From Candidatus Odyssella thessalonicensis (GTDB lineage: Bacteria; Pseudomonadota; Alphaproteobacteria; Bin65): DNA of 21,782 bases. The position numbers and the translations under genes are program-made. Positions 1 to 7,182 of this stretch are shown here, piece by piece. The stretch lies in NCBI GenBank assembly GCA_005240015.1, contig SBBV01000237.1, forward strand, positions 1 through 21,782. The letters are read 5' to 3'. The notes below the pieces were generated by a model, which did not search any database, had not been told where the DNA came from, and saw only the letters and a list, made by a program, of their open reading frames with translations. Position 1 is the first letter of the stretch. Each line of letters starts with the position of its first letter.

Positions 1-1
1 C

Positions 2-1153
2 TCACGCGCGCGGCGCTTCCGCGTGCACGCGCTGCGCCGTCGGCGTTCTGCGCGTGCCCCAGCCGCGCAGGCGCCGGCGCAGCGGCTTTTCGACGTAGAG
101 ATAGGAGAGCGCGGAGAGCCCGAGCACCAGCGCGAAGTAGAGCGCGAAATCGAGGATGTTCAGCAGCTCGATGTCCAATTCGCGCGGCCCGTACCATTCC
201 CAATAGAAGCCGATCGGCTGGTGCAGCGCGTAGATCGAGTAGCTGATGTTGCCGAGGAACACGAGCGGCGCCGTCGAGAGCGCGCGATAGGCGAAGTGCC
301 CCCTCTGCGCGGCGCCCAGGATCAGGAGGCTGAAGAAGATCGCGAGCACCGCGTTCGAGCGGATGCGCGCGGGCAGATCTTCGAGGTCGGCGAACAGGAT
401 CATGAGGCCGACCGCGCCGACGGCGAACATCCAGCCGGCCAGGGCCGGGGAGGGCCGCGGGCCTTCGAGATGCATGCGCCCCAGCGCCACGCCGAGGATG
501 AACTGCGGCAGGTGAAACAGCGGGAAGAACTGCGCGAGGTTCCAGCCGTCGGGCCCTTGCTCGCCGATCGGCGCCATCACGACCACGCGGAACGCCGCCA
601 CCGCCACGACGAGGAGATAGGCGCCGGCCGCGAACGCGGTGCTCGAGACGAAGCGCTGCGCCCAGAGGATGAGCGGGAAGCTCAGATAGAGGAACCACTC
701 GACCGACACCGACCAGGCCGGCGGATTCCACGAGAGTGCGGAGGGTGGCCACCACGATTGCAGCGAGGTCAGCACCAGTACCGCGTGGGTCGAGAAGTCG
801 CGCGGGTTCTCCTCGTCGAGGAAGAAATAGGCGGCGACGAAGAACGGCAGCGCCAGCAGCAGCCCGAGATAATAGGCGGGCGCCAGCCGCGCGAAGCGCG
901 CCACGAAAAAGGCGCGCAGGTCGAGCTTCGGGCGCTCGCCGCCGGTGCCGAGATAGACGTAGCCGAGCACGAAGCCCGAGAGCACGAAGAAGAACGTGAC
1001 CGCGTCATAGCCCGTCTCCAGCCAGTTCTGCAGGAAATCGGGCATGCGCGTGAAGCGCTCGGGGTCGTAATGGAAGGCCACGACCACGGCGGCGGCGAAA
1101 AACCGGAGCGAGGTGAGGGGGAGGATGTCGGGGCGCTTGGCCGGGACGTGCAT
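2..1153 (-). CDS. Acyltransferase 3 family integral membrane protein (OafA/YrhL-like)
   Basis: This 383-residue polytopic membrane protein is predicted to transfer an acyl group, commonly acetyl or succinyl, onto a cell-surface glycan or lipid. Seen: an N-terminal LTSLRFFAA segment with the R-x10-H motif (R17, H28), FFFVLSGF at residues 54-61, many hydrophobic segments, the WSVSVEWFLYLSFP stretch, and a closing YVEKPLRRR typical of the family. The frame is open up to 1462, but the family homology starts at MHVPAKRPD, so I use the ATG at 1153; the upstream part would be unrelated and overlaps the TetR gene. A weak GAAG lies before this start. The stop codon is at 2-4, so the gene is complete. 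It is downstream of the TetR gene on the same strand after a 155-base gap. Its substrate cannot be told, and a link to the catabolic genes is not evident. Confidence 0.9.
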   Translation of the reverse strand: MHVPAKRPDILPLTSLRFFAAAVVVAFHYDPERFTRMPDFLQNWLETGYDAVTFFFVLSGFVLGYVYLGTGGERPKLDLRAFFVARFARLAPAYYLGLLLALPFFVAAYFFLDEENPRDFSTHAVLVLTSLQSWWPPSALSWNPPAWSVSVEWFLYLSFPLILWAQRFVSSTAFAAGAYLLVVAVAAFRVVVMAPIGEQGPDGWNLAQFFPLFHLPQFILGVALGRMHLEGPRPSPALAGWMFAVGAVGLMILFADLEDLPARIRSNAVLAIFFSLLILGAAQRGHFAYRALSTAPLVFLGNISYSIYALHQPIGFYWEWYGPRELDIELLNILDFALYFALVLGLSALSYLYVEKPLRRRLRGWGTRRTPTAQRVHAEAPRA

Positions 1154-1308
1154 TATGCAGCTTCGCTTTTGTGGGGGGCTCAGGCGCAAACTACGCGGTT
1201 CGGTGACGGCAGCAACGAGACTCTTGCGCGCGACCTGCCGCGTCCGAAGCTTGGAATACCGCATTTGCCCGGAAAATGGGCGGAGGAAATTGCCCGCACG
1301 GGTTATGA

Positions 1309-1980
1309 TTACGAGCGCCGCGCGGCGCGCGTTGCCCGCGCGCGCCGCGGTGGCGCCGGCGCGCCGAACAGTCCGCGCGCGACCAGGCGTGTGAATTCGT
1401 CCGCCACGCGATCCAGGCCGAACTCGGCCGCGGCGCGCGACCAGCGCGCCACGGTGTTGCACATGCCGAGGATGGCCAAGGTCGCGAGCTGCGCGTCGAT
1501 CGTCGCGGCGATCACGCCGCCGCGCTGGCCCTCCTCGATCAGCGCGCGCCAGAGCGCCTCGTACGCGTGCGCCTGGGCATCGAGCGGCCGGCGCAGCGAT
1601 TTCGGCAGGTCACGGCGCTGGAACAGGAAGGCGTGGACGTAGAAGCGCTGCTCGAGCATCGGCTCCAAGTGCGCGCGGATCGCGCGGCGCACCTTCTCCT
1701 CGACCGGCAGAGAGGCGGCATAGATGGCGCCGAGGCGTTCGACGAAGGCGGTGATGCCGGTGCGGCAGATCGCTTCCAGGATCGCGGTCTTGGAGGGGAA
1801 ATAGTAGTAGATCGCGGCCTGGCGCACGCCGAGGCGCGCCGCGATGTCGCGCATGCTGGCGCCGTGGAAGCCGCGCTCGGCGAACACGCCGGCCGCCGTC
1901 ATCAGGATTTCCTCGCGCCGCCGCGCGTGCCGTGTCTTCGGCCGCCCCGGCCCGCGCTTCAGGCGCGCGTGATCGGACAT
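1309..1980 (-). CDS. TetR/AcrR family transcriptional regulator
   Basis: This 223-residue protein has the TetR N-terminal DNA-binding domain. A basic arm (RGPGRPKTRHARRREEIL) leads into a helix-turn-helix with GASMRDIAARLGVRQAAIYYYF, about residues 40-62, followed by the usual FPSK.AIL.AI. The C-terminal ligand domain is divergent, as normal for TetR proteins. The gene is divergent from the RdhA-like gene at 2188. The perfect palindrome at 2148-2157 inside that gene's predicted promoter is the best candidate operator, so the likely role is repression of the 2188-5033 gene pair, relieved by a pathway substrate or its CoA thioester. The family call comes from sequence; the target and ligand are inferred. 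The tail (RRARATRAARRS) is low-complexity and basic. Confidence 0.93.
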   Translation of the reverse strand: MSDHARLKRGPGRPKTRHARRREEILMTAAGVFAERGFHGASMRDIAARLGVRQAAIYYYFPSKTAILEAICRTGITAFVERLGAIYAASLPVEEKVRRAIRAHLEPMLEQRFYVHAFLFQRRDLPKSLRRPLDAQAHAYEALWRALIEEGQRGGVIAATIDAQLATLAILGMCNTVARWSRAAAEFGLDRVADEFTRLVARGLFGAPAPPRRARATRAARRS

Positions 1981-1996
1981 GGGGGCAACACTAGAC

Positions 1997-2118
1997 CGTC
2001 ACCCTGAGCGAAGCGACACGGGACCGCGCGGCTGCAGCCGCGCTCTTTCCCGGCGGCGGGGACAACGGCGCGCCTGGAGGCGCGCGGTCCCAGATTCACC
2101 GCTTCGCTTGCGATGACG
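1997..2118. repeat. Palindromic repeat element, diverged copy
   Basis: The element is bounded by imperfect 19-bp inverted ends: CGTCACCCTGAGCGAAGCG at 1997-2015 and CGCTTCGCTTGCGATGACG at 2100-2118. Inside is a second, nested structure. GGGACCGCGC (2020-2029) pairs with GCGCGGTCCC (2082-2091), enclosing a perfect 16-bp palindrome CGCGGCTGCAGCCGCG (2027-2042) and a hairpin GCGCGCC-TGGA-GGCGCGC (2068-2085). The ends match the intact inverted repeat at 9173-9278, and the GGGACC core recurs near 20994. It has no coding capacity and looks like a non-autonomous REP- or MITE-like element parked between the TetR gene and the RdhA-like promoter. Confidence 0.75.
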
Positions 2119-2134
2119 AAAACCTGCAGCGCCC

Positions 2135-2162
2135 TTGCCATTTATTGAACGATCGTTAAATT
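2135..2162 (+). promoter_or_regulatory. Predicted sigma-70-type promoter of the RdhA-like gene
   Basis: A -35-like TTGCCA (2135-2140) and a -10-like TAAATT (2157-2162) are separated by 16 bases. This is the most AT-rich stretch in the neighbourhood and ends 25 bases before the ATG at 2188. A strong ribosome binding site, GGGGAAGGA, follows at 2170-2178. Predicted by eye only. Confidence 0.5.
2148..2157. promoter_or_regulatory. Palindromic operator candidate (AACGATCGTT)
   Basis: A perfect 10-bp palindrome, AACGATCGTT, sits between the predicted -35 and -10 elements of the RdhA-like gene, where bound protein would block RNA polymerase. TetR family operators are commonly short palindromes of this kind, and a TetR gene lies divergently next to it. 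The assignment to that regulator is inferred from position. Confidence 0.5.
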
Positions 2163-2187
2163 AATTGCGGGGGAAGGACACTATGCA

Positions 2188-3447
2188 ATGGCAGAGCCGG
2201 CACCCAATCGTCTGACACGCGAAAATCAGCCGACGAGCGAAGGCCCGTACCGCGCGAAAGGCTCGCCGCAGCGCGACCTGGACGCGGCGTGCGGCTTCGA
2301 GGTGCGCGACGATTTCGAGCGCTTCAATCAGTGCAACGACATCTACTCGCGCGCCCAGTGGGACGAGCGCGTCCGCTCGAAGAAGGCGATCGACTGGTTC
2401 AAGGGCATGTTCATCCCCGGCTTGGGCGCCCGCAACGCCGAGGGCTACGGCGTCAAGGACTTCGCGCTGCGCAACGCCGGATGGATGGGCACCAACCTCG
2501 TGATCCAGCGGAGCCTCGACCAGGACCGCGTCGACGCGTTCGGCGACTACATCCGCCCCTTCTCCGAGCCCAATCCCGACAAGATCGAGGTGCCCTCGCC
2601 GGCCGAGATGAGCGAGGAGATCAAGCGCGTCTCGCGCCTGTTCGGCGCCGACGGCGTCGGCATCACGGCCTACGATCCGCGCTGGCACTTCACCGACAAT
2701 TTCTCGATCAAGACGCTGACGCAGAAGCCCTATCGCTTCCCCGAGGATCTGCCCAACGTCATCGTCGTGATCACCGCAATGCACTACGAGGCGGTGAAGT
2801 GCTATCCCTCGGCCACCGCCGGCGTCGCGGTCGGGCACGGCTACTCGAAAGACTGCGAGCTCGTGCAGAGCATCGCCACCTACATCCTCAACCTCGGCTA
2901 TCGCGCGATCGCGTCGGTCAACGATTCGAGCCAAGCCATCCCCTACGCGATCCAGGCAGGCTTGGGCGAATACGGCCGCAACGGCCTGCTCATCACCAAG
3001 GATTTCGGCCCGCGCGTCCGCATCGGGCGCATCCACACCGACCTGCCGCTTACGCACGACAAGCCGATCCGCTTCGGCGTGCGCGAGTTCTGCGACACGA
3101 CCTGCCGGCGCTGCGCCGAAGCCTGCCCGCCGCAGGCGATCTCGCACGACGCGCCGACCGAGAGGGTGCCGACGCAGTCGCAGATGAAGGGGATCCGCAA
3201 ATGGCAGGTGGATCCCGAGCGCTGCTTCAAGTTCTGGACCAACCAGGGCACCGAATGCGGCATCTGCATGCGCGTCTGCCCCTACAACAAGGATGTTTCG
3301 CGCTGGTGGAAACGGCTCTATTACCGCTTCTGGCAGCGCCTGGCCGCGTCGCCGCTGAAGCGCGCGGCGCTCAAGCTCGACGTGGCCTTGGGCTTCGGCA
3401 AGCGCATGAAGCCCAGCGAATACTGGCGCCGGTTCCGCACGCGCTGA
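2188..3447 (+). CDS. Reductive dehalogenase-like (RdhA/QueG superfamily) corrinoid and two-[4Fe-4S] protein
   Basis: This 419-residue soluble protein has no Tat or Sec signal. Seen: a C-terminal double cluster-binding domain with C302-x3-C306-x2-C309-x3-C313-P and C346-x10-C357-x2-C360-x3-C364-P. The second includes CFKFW..QGTECGICMRVCPYNK, close to the C..FW...G..C..C..VCP pattern of reductive dehalogenases. Before it is AGLGEYGRNGLLITKDFGPR (257-276) followed by R...HTDLPL, the signature shared by RdhA and epoxyqueuosine reductase (QueG), which bind cobalamin. The extended N-terminus (about 1-130) is unlike QueG. Known family chemistry is corrinoid-dependent reduction of an aryl or vinyl halide, or of an epoxide. 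It lacks the fused flavin/ferredoxin reductase of aerobic catabolic RdhAs and no RdhB-like anchor gene is nearby, so its electron donor is unknown. The start is set by GGGGAAGGA at 2170-2178. The CoA ligase begins 26 bases after its stop. Confidence 0.78.
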   Translation: MAEPAPNRLTRENQPTSEGPYRAKGSPQRDLDAACGFEVRDDFERFNQCNDIYSRAQWDERVRSKKAIDWFKGMFIPGLGARNAEGYGVKDFALRNAGWMGTNLVIQRSLDQDRVDAFGDYIRPFSEPNPDKIEVPSPAEMSEEIKRVSRLFGADGVGITAYDPRWHFTDNFSIKTLTQKPYRFPEDLPNVIVVITAMHYEAVKCYPSATAGVAVGHGYSKDCELVQSIATYILNLGYRAIASVNDSSQAIPYAIQAGLGEYGRNGLLITKDFGPRVRIGRIHTDLPLTHDKPIRFGVREFCDTTCRRCAEACPPQAISHDAPTERVPTQSQMKGIRKWQVDPERCFKFWTNQGTECGICMRVCPYNKDVSRWWKRLYYRFWQRLAASPLKRAALKLDVALGFGKRMKPSEYWRRFRTR

Positions 3448-3473
3448 CCGGGCCGGCGCCGAGGTCGCGCCTC

Positions 3474-5033
3474 ATGCAGACGAATCTGGTGCGCGCGCTC
3501 CGCGCCGTGATCCGCCACAACGGCCTGCGCCCCGCCATGCTCGACGTGGCGAAGAGCTACAGCTGGAGGGAGTTCGGCGAACGCGTCGGGCGCGGGGCCG
3601 GCGCACTGCAGGCGCAAGGAGTCGGCGCCGGTGCGCGCTTCGCGGTGCTGGCGCGCAACGGCTTCCGCTTCGAGGAGCTGAAATGGGCCGGCTTCTGGCT
3701 CGGCGCGATTCCGGTGCCGATCAACTGGCGCCTGGCGCCGCCCGAGATCGCGGCGCTGCTCGAGGATTCGGGCGCGGTGGCGCTGCTGATCGAAAATCAT
3801 TTCCAGGGTGTGCTCGATCATGCGGCGATGAGCGCGTGGAAAAGCAAGGCGATCCTGATCGGCGACGTCGCGGGACCGACCCTCGGCGCCTATGAGGAGA
3901 TGCTGGCGCGCGCCGCACCGCCGTCGCCCGCCGATCCCGCGCCCGACGACGACGCGATGCTGATCTACACCGGCGGCACCACGGGGCGCAGCAAGGGCGT
4001 GCGCCTCACCCACGCCAACATCATTGCCAACGCGATGGCATTCGGCCTCGCGATCGGCGCGCGCCGCGAGCAGACCTATCTCCACGCGGCGCCGATGTTC
4101 CACTCGGCCGATCTGCTGGCAATGGGCTGGTTCCTGCAGGGTGCCGCGCAATGCTTCCTGCCGGCGTTCTCGCCCACGGCGTTCCTCGAGGCGATCCAGC
4201 AGTTCCGCGTCGGCGCCGTCGTGACGGTGCCGACGATGCTGGTCGCGACGGTGTCCGATCCCAATTTCGTCAAATTCGATCTCTCGAGCCTCAAGACGCT
4301 GATCTACGGCGCGGCGCCGATGGCGATCGAATGGATCGAGCGCGTGGCCAAGGCGTTTCCCGCGGTCAACTTCTCGAACAGCTACGGCCTCACCGAGACC
4401 GCGCCCGATCTCACCGTGTTCGATCCCTTGGAATTCCGCGCCGCGATCGAGCGCGCGGCCGCAACCGGCGACCGCTCGGGTCCGCTCACCTCGGTCGGCA
4501 AGCCCAATGCGGGCAACGAGATCAGCATCGTCACACGCGAGGGCCGCGAGGCGAAGCCGGGCGAGGCGGGCGAGCTCATCGCGCGCGGGCCCAACATCAT
4601 GAAAGGCTATTGGAACCGGCCTGAAGAAACGGCGGCCGCGCTCAAGGATGGCTGGCTCCACACCGGCGATATCGCGCGCATCGACGAGGACGGCTACGTC
4701 TATCTGCTCGACCGCTTGAAGGACATGGTGATCACCGGCGGCGAGAACGTCTATTCGTCGGAAGTGGAGGCGGTGCTGCATCGGCACCCGGCCGTAGCCG
4801 AGGCGGCCGTCATCGGCGTGCCCGACGAGCGCTTGGGCGAAACCGTCATGGCCGTGATCGTGCCGAAGCCTGCCACGGCGCCGAACCAAGAAGAAATCGC
4901 GCAGCACTGCCGCCAGTTCCTGGGCGGCTACAAGATTCCGCGCCGCTTCGCCTTCGTCGAGCGCCTGCCGCGCAGCGCCATGGGCAAGGTGCTGAAGACC
5001 GAACTTCGCAAGTCATATGCCGGAACGCGGTAG
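3474..5033 (+). CDS. AMP-forming acyl-CoA synthetase (class I adenylate-forming ligase)
   Basis: This 519-residue protein is predicted to activate a carboxylic acid to its CoA thioester by way of an acyl-adenylate. Motifs seen: the P-loop-like YTGGTTGRSKG from residue 165, NSYGLTETAPD, GWLHTGDIARIDEDGYVYLLDRLKD with ITGGENVYSSEVE, and the C-terminal LPRSAMGK with K505 as the expected catalytic lysine. The length is normal for fatty-acid or aryl-CoA ligases. The ATG at 3474 is 26 bases after the RdhA-like stop, so the two genes are almost certainly one transcript. The acyl substrate cannot be read from sequence alone; context suggests the acid handled by the neighbouring redox protein. The gene ends 54 bases from the convergent AraC gene. 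Confidence 0.92.
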   Translation: MQTNLVRALRAVIRHNGLRPAMLDVAKSYSWREFGERVGRGAGALQAQGVGAGARFAVLARNGFRFEELKWAGFWLGAIPVPINWRLAPPEIAALLEDSGAVALLIENHFQGVLDHAAMSAWKSKAILIGDVAGPTLGAYEEMLARAAPPSPADPAPDDDAMLIYTGGTTGRSKGVRLTHANIIANAMAFGLAIGARREQTYLHAAPMFHSADLLAMGWFLQGAAQCFLPAFSPTAFLEAIQQFRVGAVVTVPTMLVATVSDPNFVKFDLSSLKTLIYGAAPMAIEWIERVAKAFPAVNFSNSYGLTETAPDLTVFDPLEFRAAIERAAATGDRSGPLTSVGKPNAGNEISIVTREGREAKPGEAGELIARGPNIMKGYWNRPEETAAALKDGWLHTGDIARIDEDGYVYLLDRLKDMVITGGENVYSSEVEAVLHRHPAVAEAAVIGVPDERLGETVMAVIVPKPATAPNQEEIAQHCRQFLGGYKIPRRFAFVERLPRSAMGKVLKTELRKSYAGTR

Positions 5034-5045
5034 CTCGCGCGGAGC

Positions 5046-5081
5046 CGCGGAGATTTCGAGAGTCTCCTCCGCGTCTCCGCG
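5046..5081. terminator. Hairpin between convergent genes, possible bidirectional terminator
   Basis: CGCGGAGA (5046-5053) pairs with TCTCCGCG (5074-5081), and a smaller GAGA-G-TCTC hairpin lies inside. It fills most of the 54-base gap between the ligase stop and the convergent AraC gene stop. There is no clear T-run, so it may be a repeat remnant rather than an intrinsic terminator. Confidence 0.35.
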
Positions 5082-5087
5082 TGCCCG

Positions 5088-6002
5088 TCACCTGGCCCGC
5101 CGCCGCTCGGCGCCCGGCGAGACGCCCGTGACGCGGCGGAACGCGGTCGCGAACGCGTAGGCGTTGCGGTAGCCGACGCGCTGTGCCACCTCGGCGATAC
5201 CGAGCGCGCTTTCGCGCAAGAGATTGGCCGCGACCGTCATGCGCCAGCGCGTCAAATAGGCGAGCGGCGTCTGGCCGAGTGTCGCCGTGAACGCGGCGGC
5301 GAAGGCCGAGCGCGAGCGCCCGGTTTCGCGCGCGAGCCGCGCCACGGTCCAGTCGCGCGCCGGCGCCGTGTGGATGGCTTCGAGCGCGCGGCCCAGCGCC
5401 GGATCGCGCAGCGCCGCGATCCAGGCGACATTCGCGGCGTCGGGACGCTGCAGGCACGTGCGCAGCGCGTAGACGAGCATGAGGTCGATGAGGCGGTCGA
5501 TCACGGCCTGGCTGCCGGCGCTCGGCCGATCCAGCTCGTGCGCGAGCGCGTCGGTGAGGGCCTTCAGCTGCGCGTGGCCGCCGATATCGGCGGCGCTCAC
5601 GTGGATGATGCGCGGCAGGCCGCGCAGCGCCGAGAGCAGCGTGGTCTCGAACTGGTAGGTGCCATAGAGCACCAGCGCGCTGCCCCTGGGCGCGGGGAAG
5701 CGCGGGCGGCGGCGCCATTGCCGGCGGAGGCGCGGAATGAGCGTCGCGATCGGCACCGCGTGCGTGTCGGGCGAAGAGCCGAGCTCGTGCGGCGTATGGT
5801 CGAGCACGAGCACGAACTCGCCGGCCTTGATCCTGAGCCGCTCGCCGCGCGCCCGCAGCCAGCATTCGCCGGCGAGCACGAAGTCGAAATAGACGAGCGG
5901 CGAGGCCGGAAACGCGATGCCCCAGGGCGCCTTCTGCAGGCTCCTGCCCAGCACCACGCCGCGCGGGCGCATCACGTCGAGCAGGCTATCGAGTACATCC
6001 AT
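5088..6002 (-). CDS. AraC family transcriptional regulator with cupin-type sensor domain
   Basis: This 304-residue protein has an N-terminal cupin-like ligand domain, about 1-180 (PLVYFDFVLAGECWLRARGE, then IKAGEFVLVLDHTPHEL), as in the Cupin_6/AraC-binding group. A C-terminal AraC double HTH, about 205-300, includes WTVARLARETGRSRSAFAAAF and the second-helix motif IAEVAQRVGYRNAYAFATAFRRVTGVSPG. The second HTH matches the family consensus well. It is divergent from the Fe-S/QueG-like gene at 6158 across 155 bases, so it probably activates the 6158-9153 pair. It converges on the first ligase. The effector is unknown. Confidence 0.93.
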   Translation of the reverse strand: MDVLDSLLDVMRPRGVVLGRSLQKAPWGIAFPASPLVYFDFVLAGECWLRARGERLRIKAGEFVLVLDHTPHELGSSPDTHAVPIATLIPRLRRQWRRRPRFPAPRGSALVLYGTYQFETTLLSALRGLPRIIHVSAADIGGHAQLKALTDALAHELDRPSAGSQAVIDRLIDLMLVYALRTCLQRPDAANVAWIAALRDPALGRALEAIHTAPARDWTVARLARETGRSRSAFAAAFTATLGQTPLAYLTRWRMTVAANLLRESALGIAEVAQRVGYRNAYAFATAFRRVTGVSPGAERRRAR

Positions 6003-6157
6003 GTGGGCCGGCCATTGGACGAATACGAAGGAAATCTGGACTGAAACCTATCGACACGCCAGGGCCGGCTGCCTAGCCTTTCGCTGGGGTGCCGGGGAGA
6101 CCGGGTGCCGGCGAAGCCGGCTTAGCCGCGTCCCGGCGCGGCCTGGGAGCGGCAAGG

Positions 6158-7075
6158 ATGAAGAGGTCCCGCGACATCGATCCCATCGCCGCCAAGGCGG
6201 CAATTCTCGACTACTGCCGGCGGAAAGGGGCGCTCGCGGCCGGCGTCGCCGATCTCGCCGCGATCGAGCGCATCGCGCCGCCCGGCCACCGCCCGAAGGA
6301 CCTCATGCCGCGCGTCAAGTCGGTGATCGCGCTCGGCGTCGGCGGACAGACCCAGGGCGCCTGGACCGTGCCGGCCAAGGCGCTCGGCTATTTCGGCTCG
6401 ACCGAGACGCGCGCCTACAAGATCGCCTATGGCTGCGCGTTCTTCATCGAGCAGAAATTCGGCTTCCGCTCGGTCTACTGCCCGCCCGACATGGACCCCG
6501 ACGGCGGCCCGCGCGTGCCGCTGCAGTCGCTGAAGCTCCACGCCGAGCTCGCCGGCATCGGCGCGCGTTCGCTGGCGGGCGACATCCTGCTCCATCCCGA
6601 ATACGGCTACATGTACTTCGCCTCGGTGTTCACCGAGCTCGAGCTGCCGCCCGACCAGCCGATGGCCGACAATCCCTGCCCGGCGCCTTCCTGCGTCGCC
6701 ATGTACCGCTCGATCGGGCAGACGCCGTGCATGAAGTTCTGCCCGGTGCAGTGCCTCACCGGCGAGGTCGGCGAGGACGGCAAGCAGAAGGTGATGCGCT
6801 ACGACATGGCCGCGTGCTCGGAGATGTCGCAGCAATACGAGACCGTGCCGACGCGCATCGTCGAGGCGATCCGCGCCGAGACCGAGGCCGAGCGCGAGGA
6901 CGCGCTGTTCGACCCCGACAACAAGATGCTCTGGTACAAGGTCTCGGCCGGCTCGGGCGGCTGGTTCGCGCAATGCTTCGAATGCATGCGCGCCTGCCCG
7001 ATCGCGACCAAGGCGCCGCTCGCCGATCCCTTGCTGCGCGGCCAAGCCCAGCGCGCCGCAGCGGAAAAGAAGTAA
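6158..7075 (+). CDS. QueG/RdhA-like iron-sulfur protein (4Fe-4S double cluster-binding)
   Basis: This 305-residue soluble protein has no signal peptide. The middle carries AELAGIGARSLAGDILLHPE (129-148) and a following F..VFTELELPPD, which parallel the AGLG...N.LLI..E.G...FTDLPL signature of QueG and reductive dehalogenases. Cysteines fall in two groups: C174, C179, C191-x3-C195-P-x2-C199, then C220 and C273-x2-C276-x3-C280-P, enough for two [4Fe-4S] clusters although the first group is spaced unusually. The frame opens at an ATG at 6089, but I choose the ATG at 6158: the purine-rich GGGAGCGGCAAGG precedes it and homology begins there. It is paired with the ligase at 7183 across a 107-base gap. 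Reaction and donor are unknown; an electron-transfer partner or corrinoid reductase is possible. It is distinct in sequence from the 2188 protein. Confidence 0.72.
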   Translation: MKRSRDIDPIAAKAAILDYCRRKGALAAGVADLAAIERIAPPGHRPKDLMPRVKSVIALGVGGQTQGAWTVPAKALGYFGSTETRAYKIAYGCAFFIEQKFGFRSVYCPPDMDPDGGPRVPLQSLKLHAELAGIGARSLAGDILLHPEYGYMYFASVFTELELPPDQPMADNPCPAPSCVAMYRSIGQTPCMKFCPVQCLTGEVGEDGKQKVMRYDMAACSEMSQQYETVPTRIVEAIRAETEAEREDALFDPDNKMLWYKVSAGSGGWFAQCFECMRACPIATKAPLADPLLRGQAQRAAAEKK

Positions 7076-7079
7076 GTGC

Positions 7080-7149
7080 GCGGGGAGGCGGGGAGAAATG
7101 TTCGTGGGCGCGCAAAGCGCGCCCGTACTTTCCCTCCCCGTCTCCCCGC
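7080..7149. repeat. Long nested hairpin before the second ligase
   Basis: An outer, slightly imperfect stem joins 7080-7098 (GCGGGGAGGCGGGGAGAAA) to 7129-7149. An inner perfect stem, GGGCGCGC-AAA-GCGCGCCC, occupies 7106-7124. It lies 5 bases after the stop of the Fe-S gene and 33 bases before the ATG of the ligase, so it will form in the joint mRNA. It could be a transcription brake, an mRNA end-stabiliser or a mobile palindromic repeat. No T-run follows, so I do not call it a terminator. Confidence 0.6.
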
Positions 7150-7182
7150 TTCTCTGCCAATCGCGGTTGCAAGAGTGACGGC

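Noticed and set aside
1981..2187. CRISPR-like or tandem repeats in the TetR/RdhA-like gap
   Set aside because: The repeats are inverted and nested, with no regular repeat-spacer spacing.
2188..3447. Annotation as housekeeping epoxyqueuosine reductase QueG
   Set aside because: The protein has a long extra N-terminus, an RdhA-like second cluster motif and a catabolic ligase/TetR context, although the superfamily is shared.
2289..5033. A 914-codon open frame on the plus strand whose first part overlaps the RdhA-like gene
   Set aside because: Only the part from 3474 has family motifs; the part before it is an arginine-rich shadow frame of the RdhA-like gene caused by high GC.
6089..6157. Upstream ATG for the second Fe-S protein
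   Set aside because: The extra 23 residues (MPGRPGAGEAGLAA...) look like translated GC-rich intergenic sequence with a GCCGGCGAAGCCGGC palindrome, and no ribosome site precedes that ATG.
5917..7182. In-frame upstream extension of the second ligase back to 5917
   Set aside because: It runs out of frame through the whole Fe-S gene; homology and a plausible start begin at 7183.
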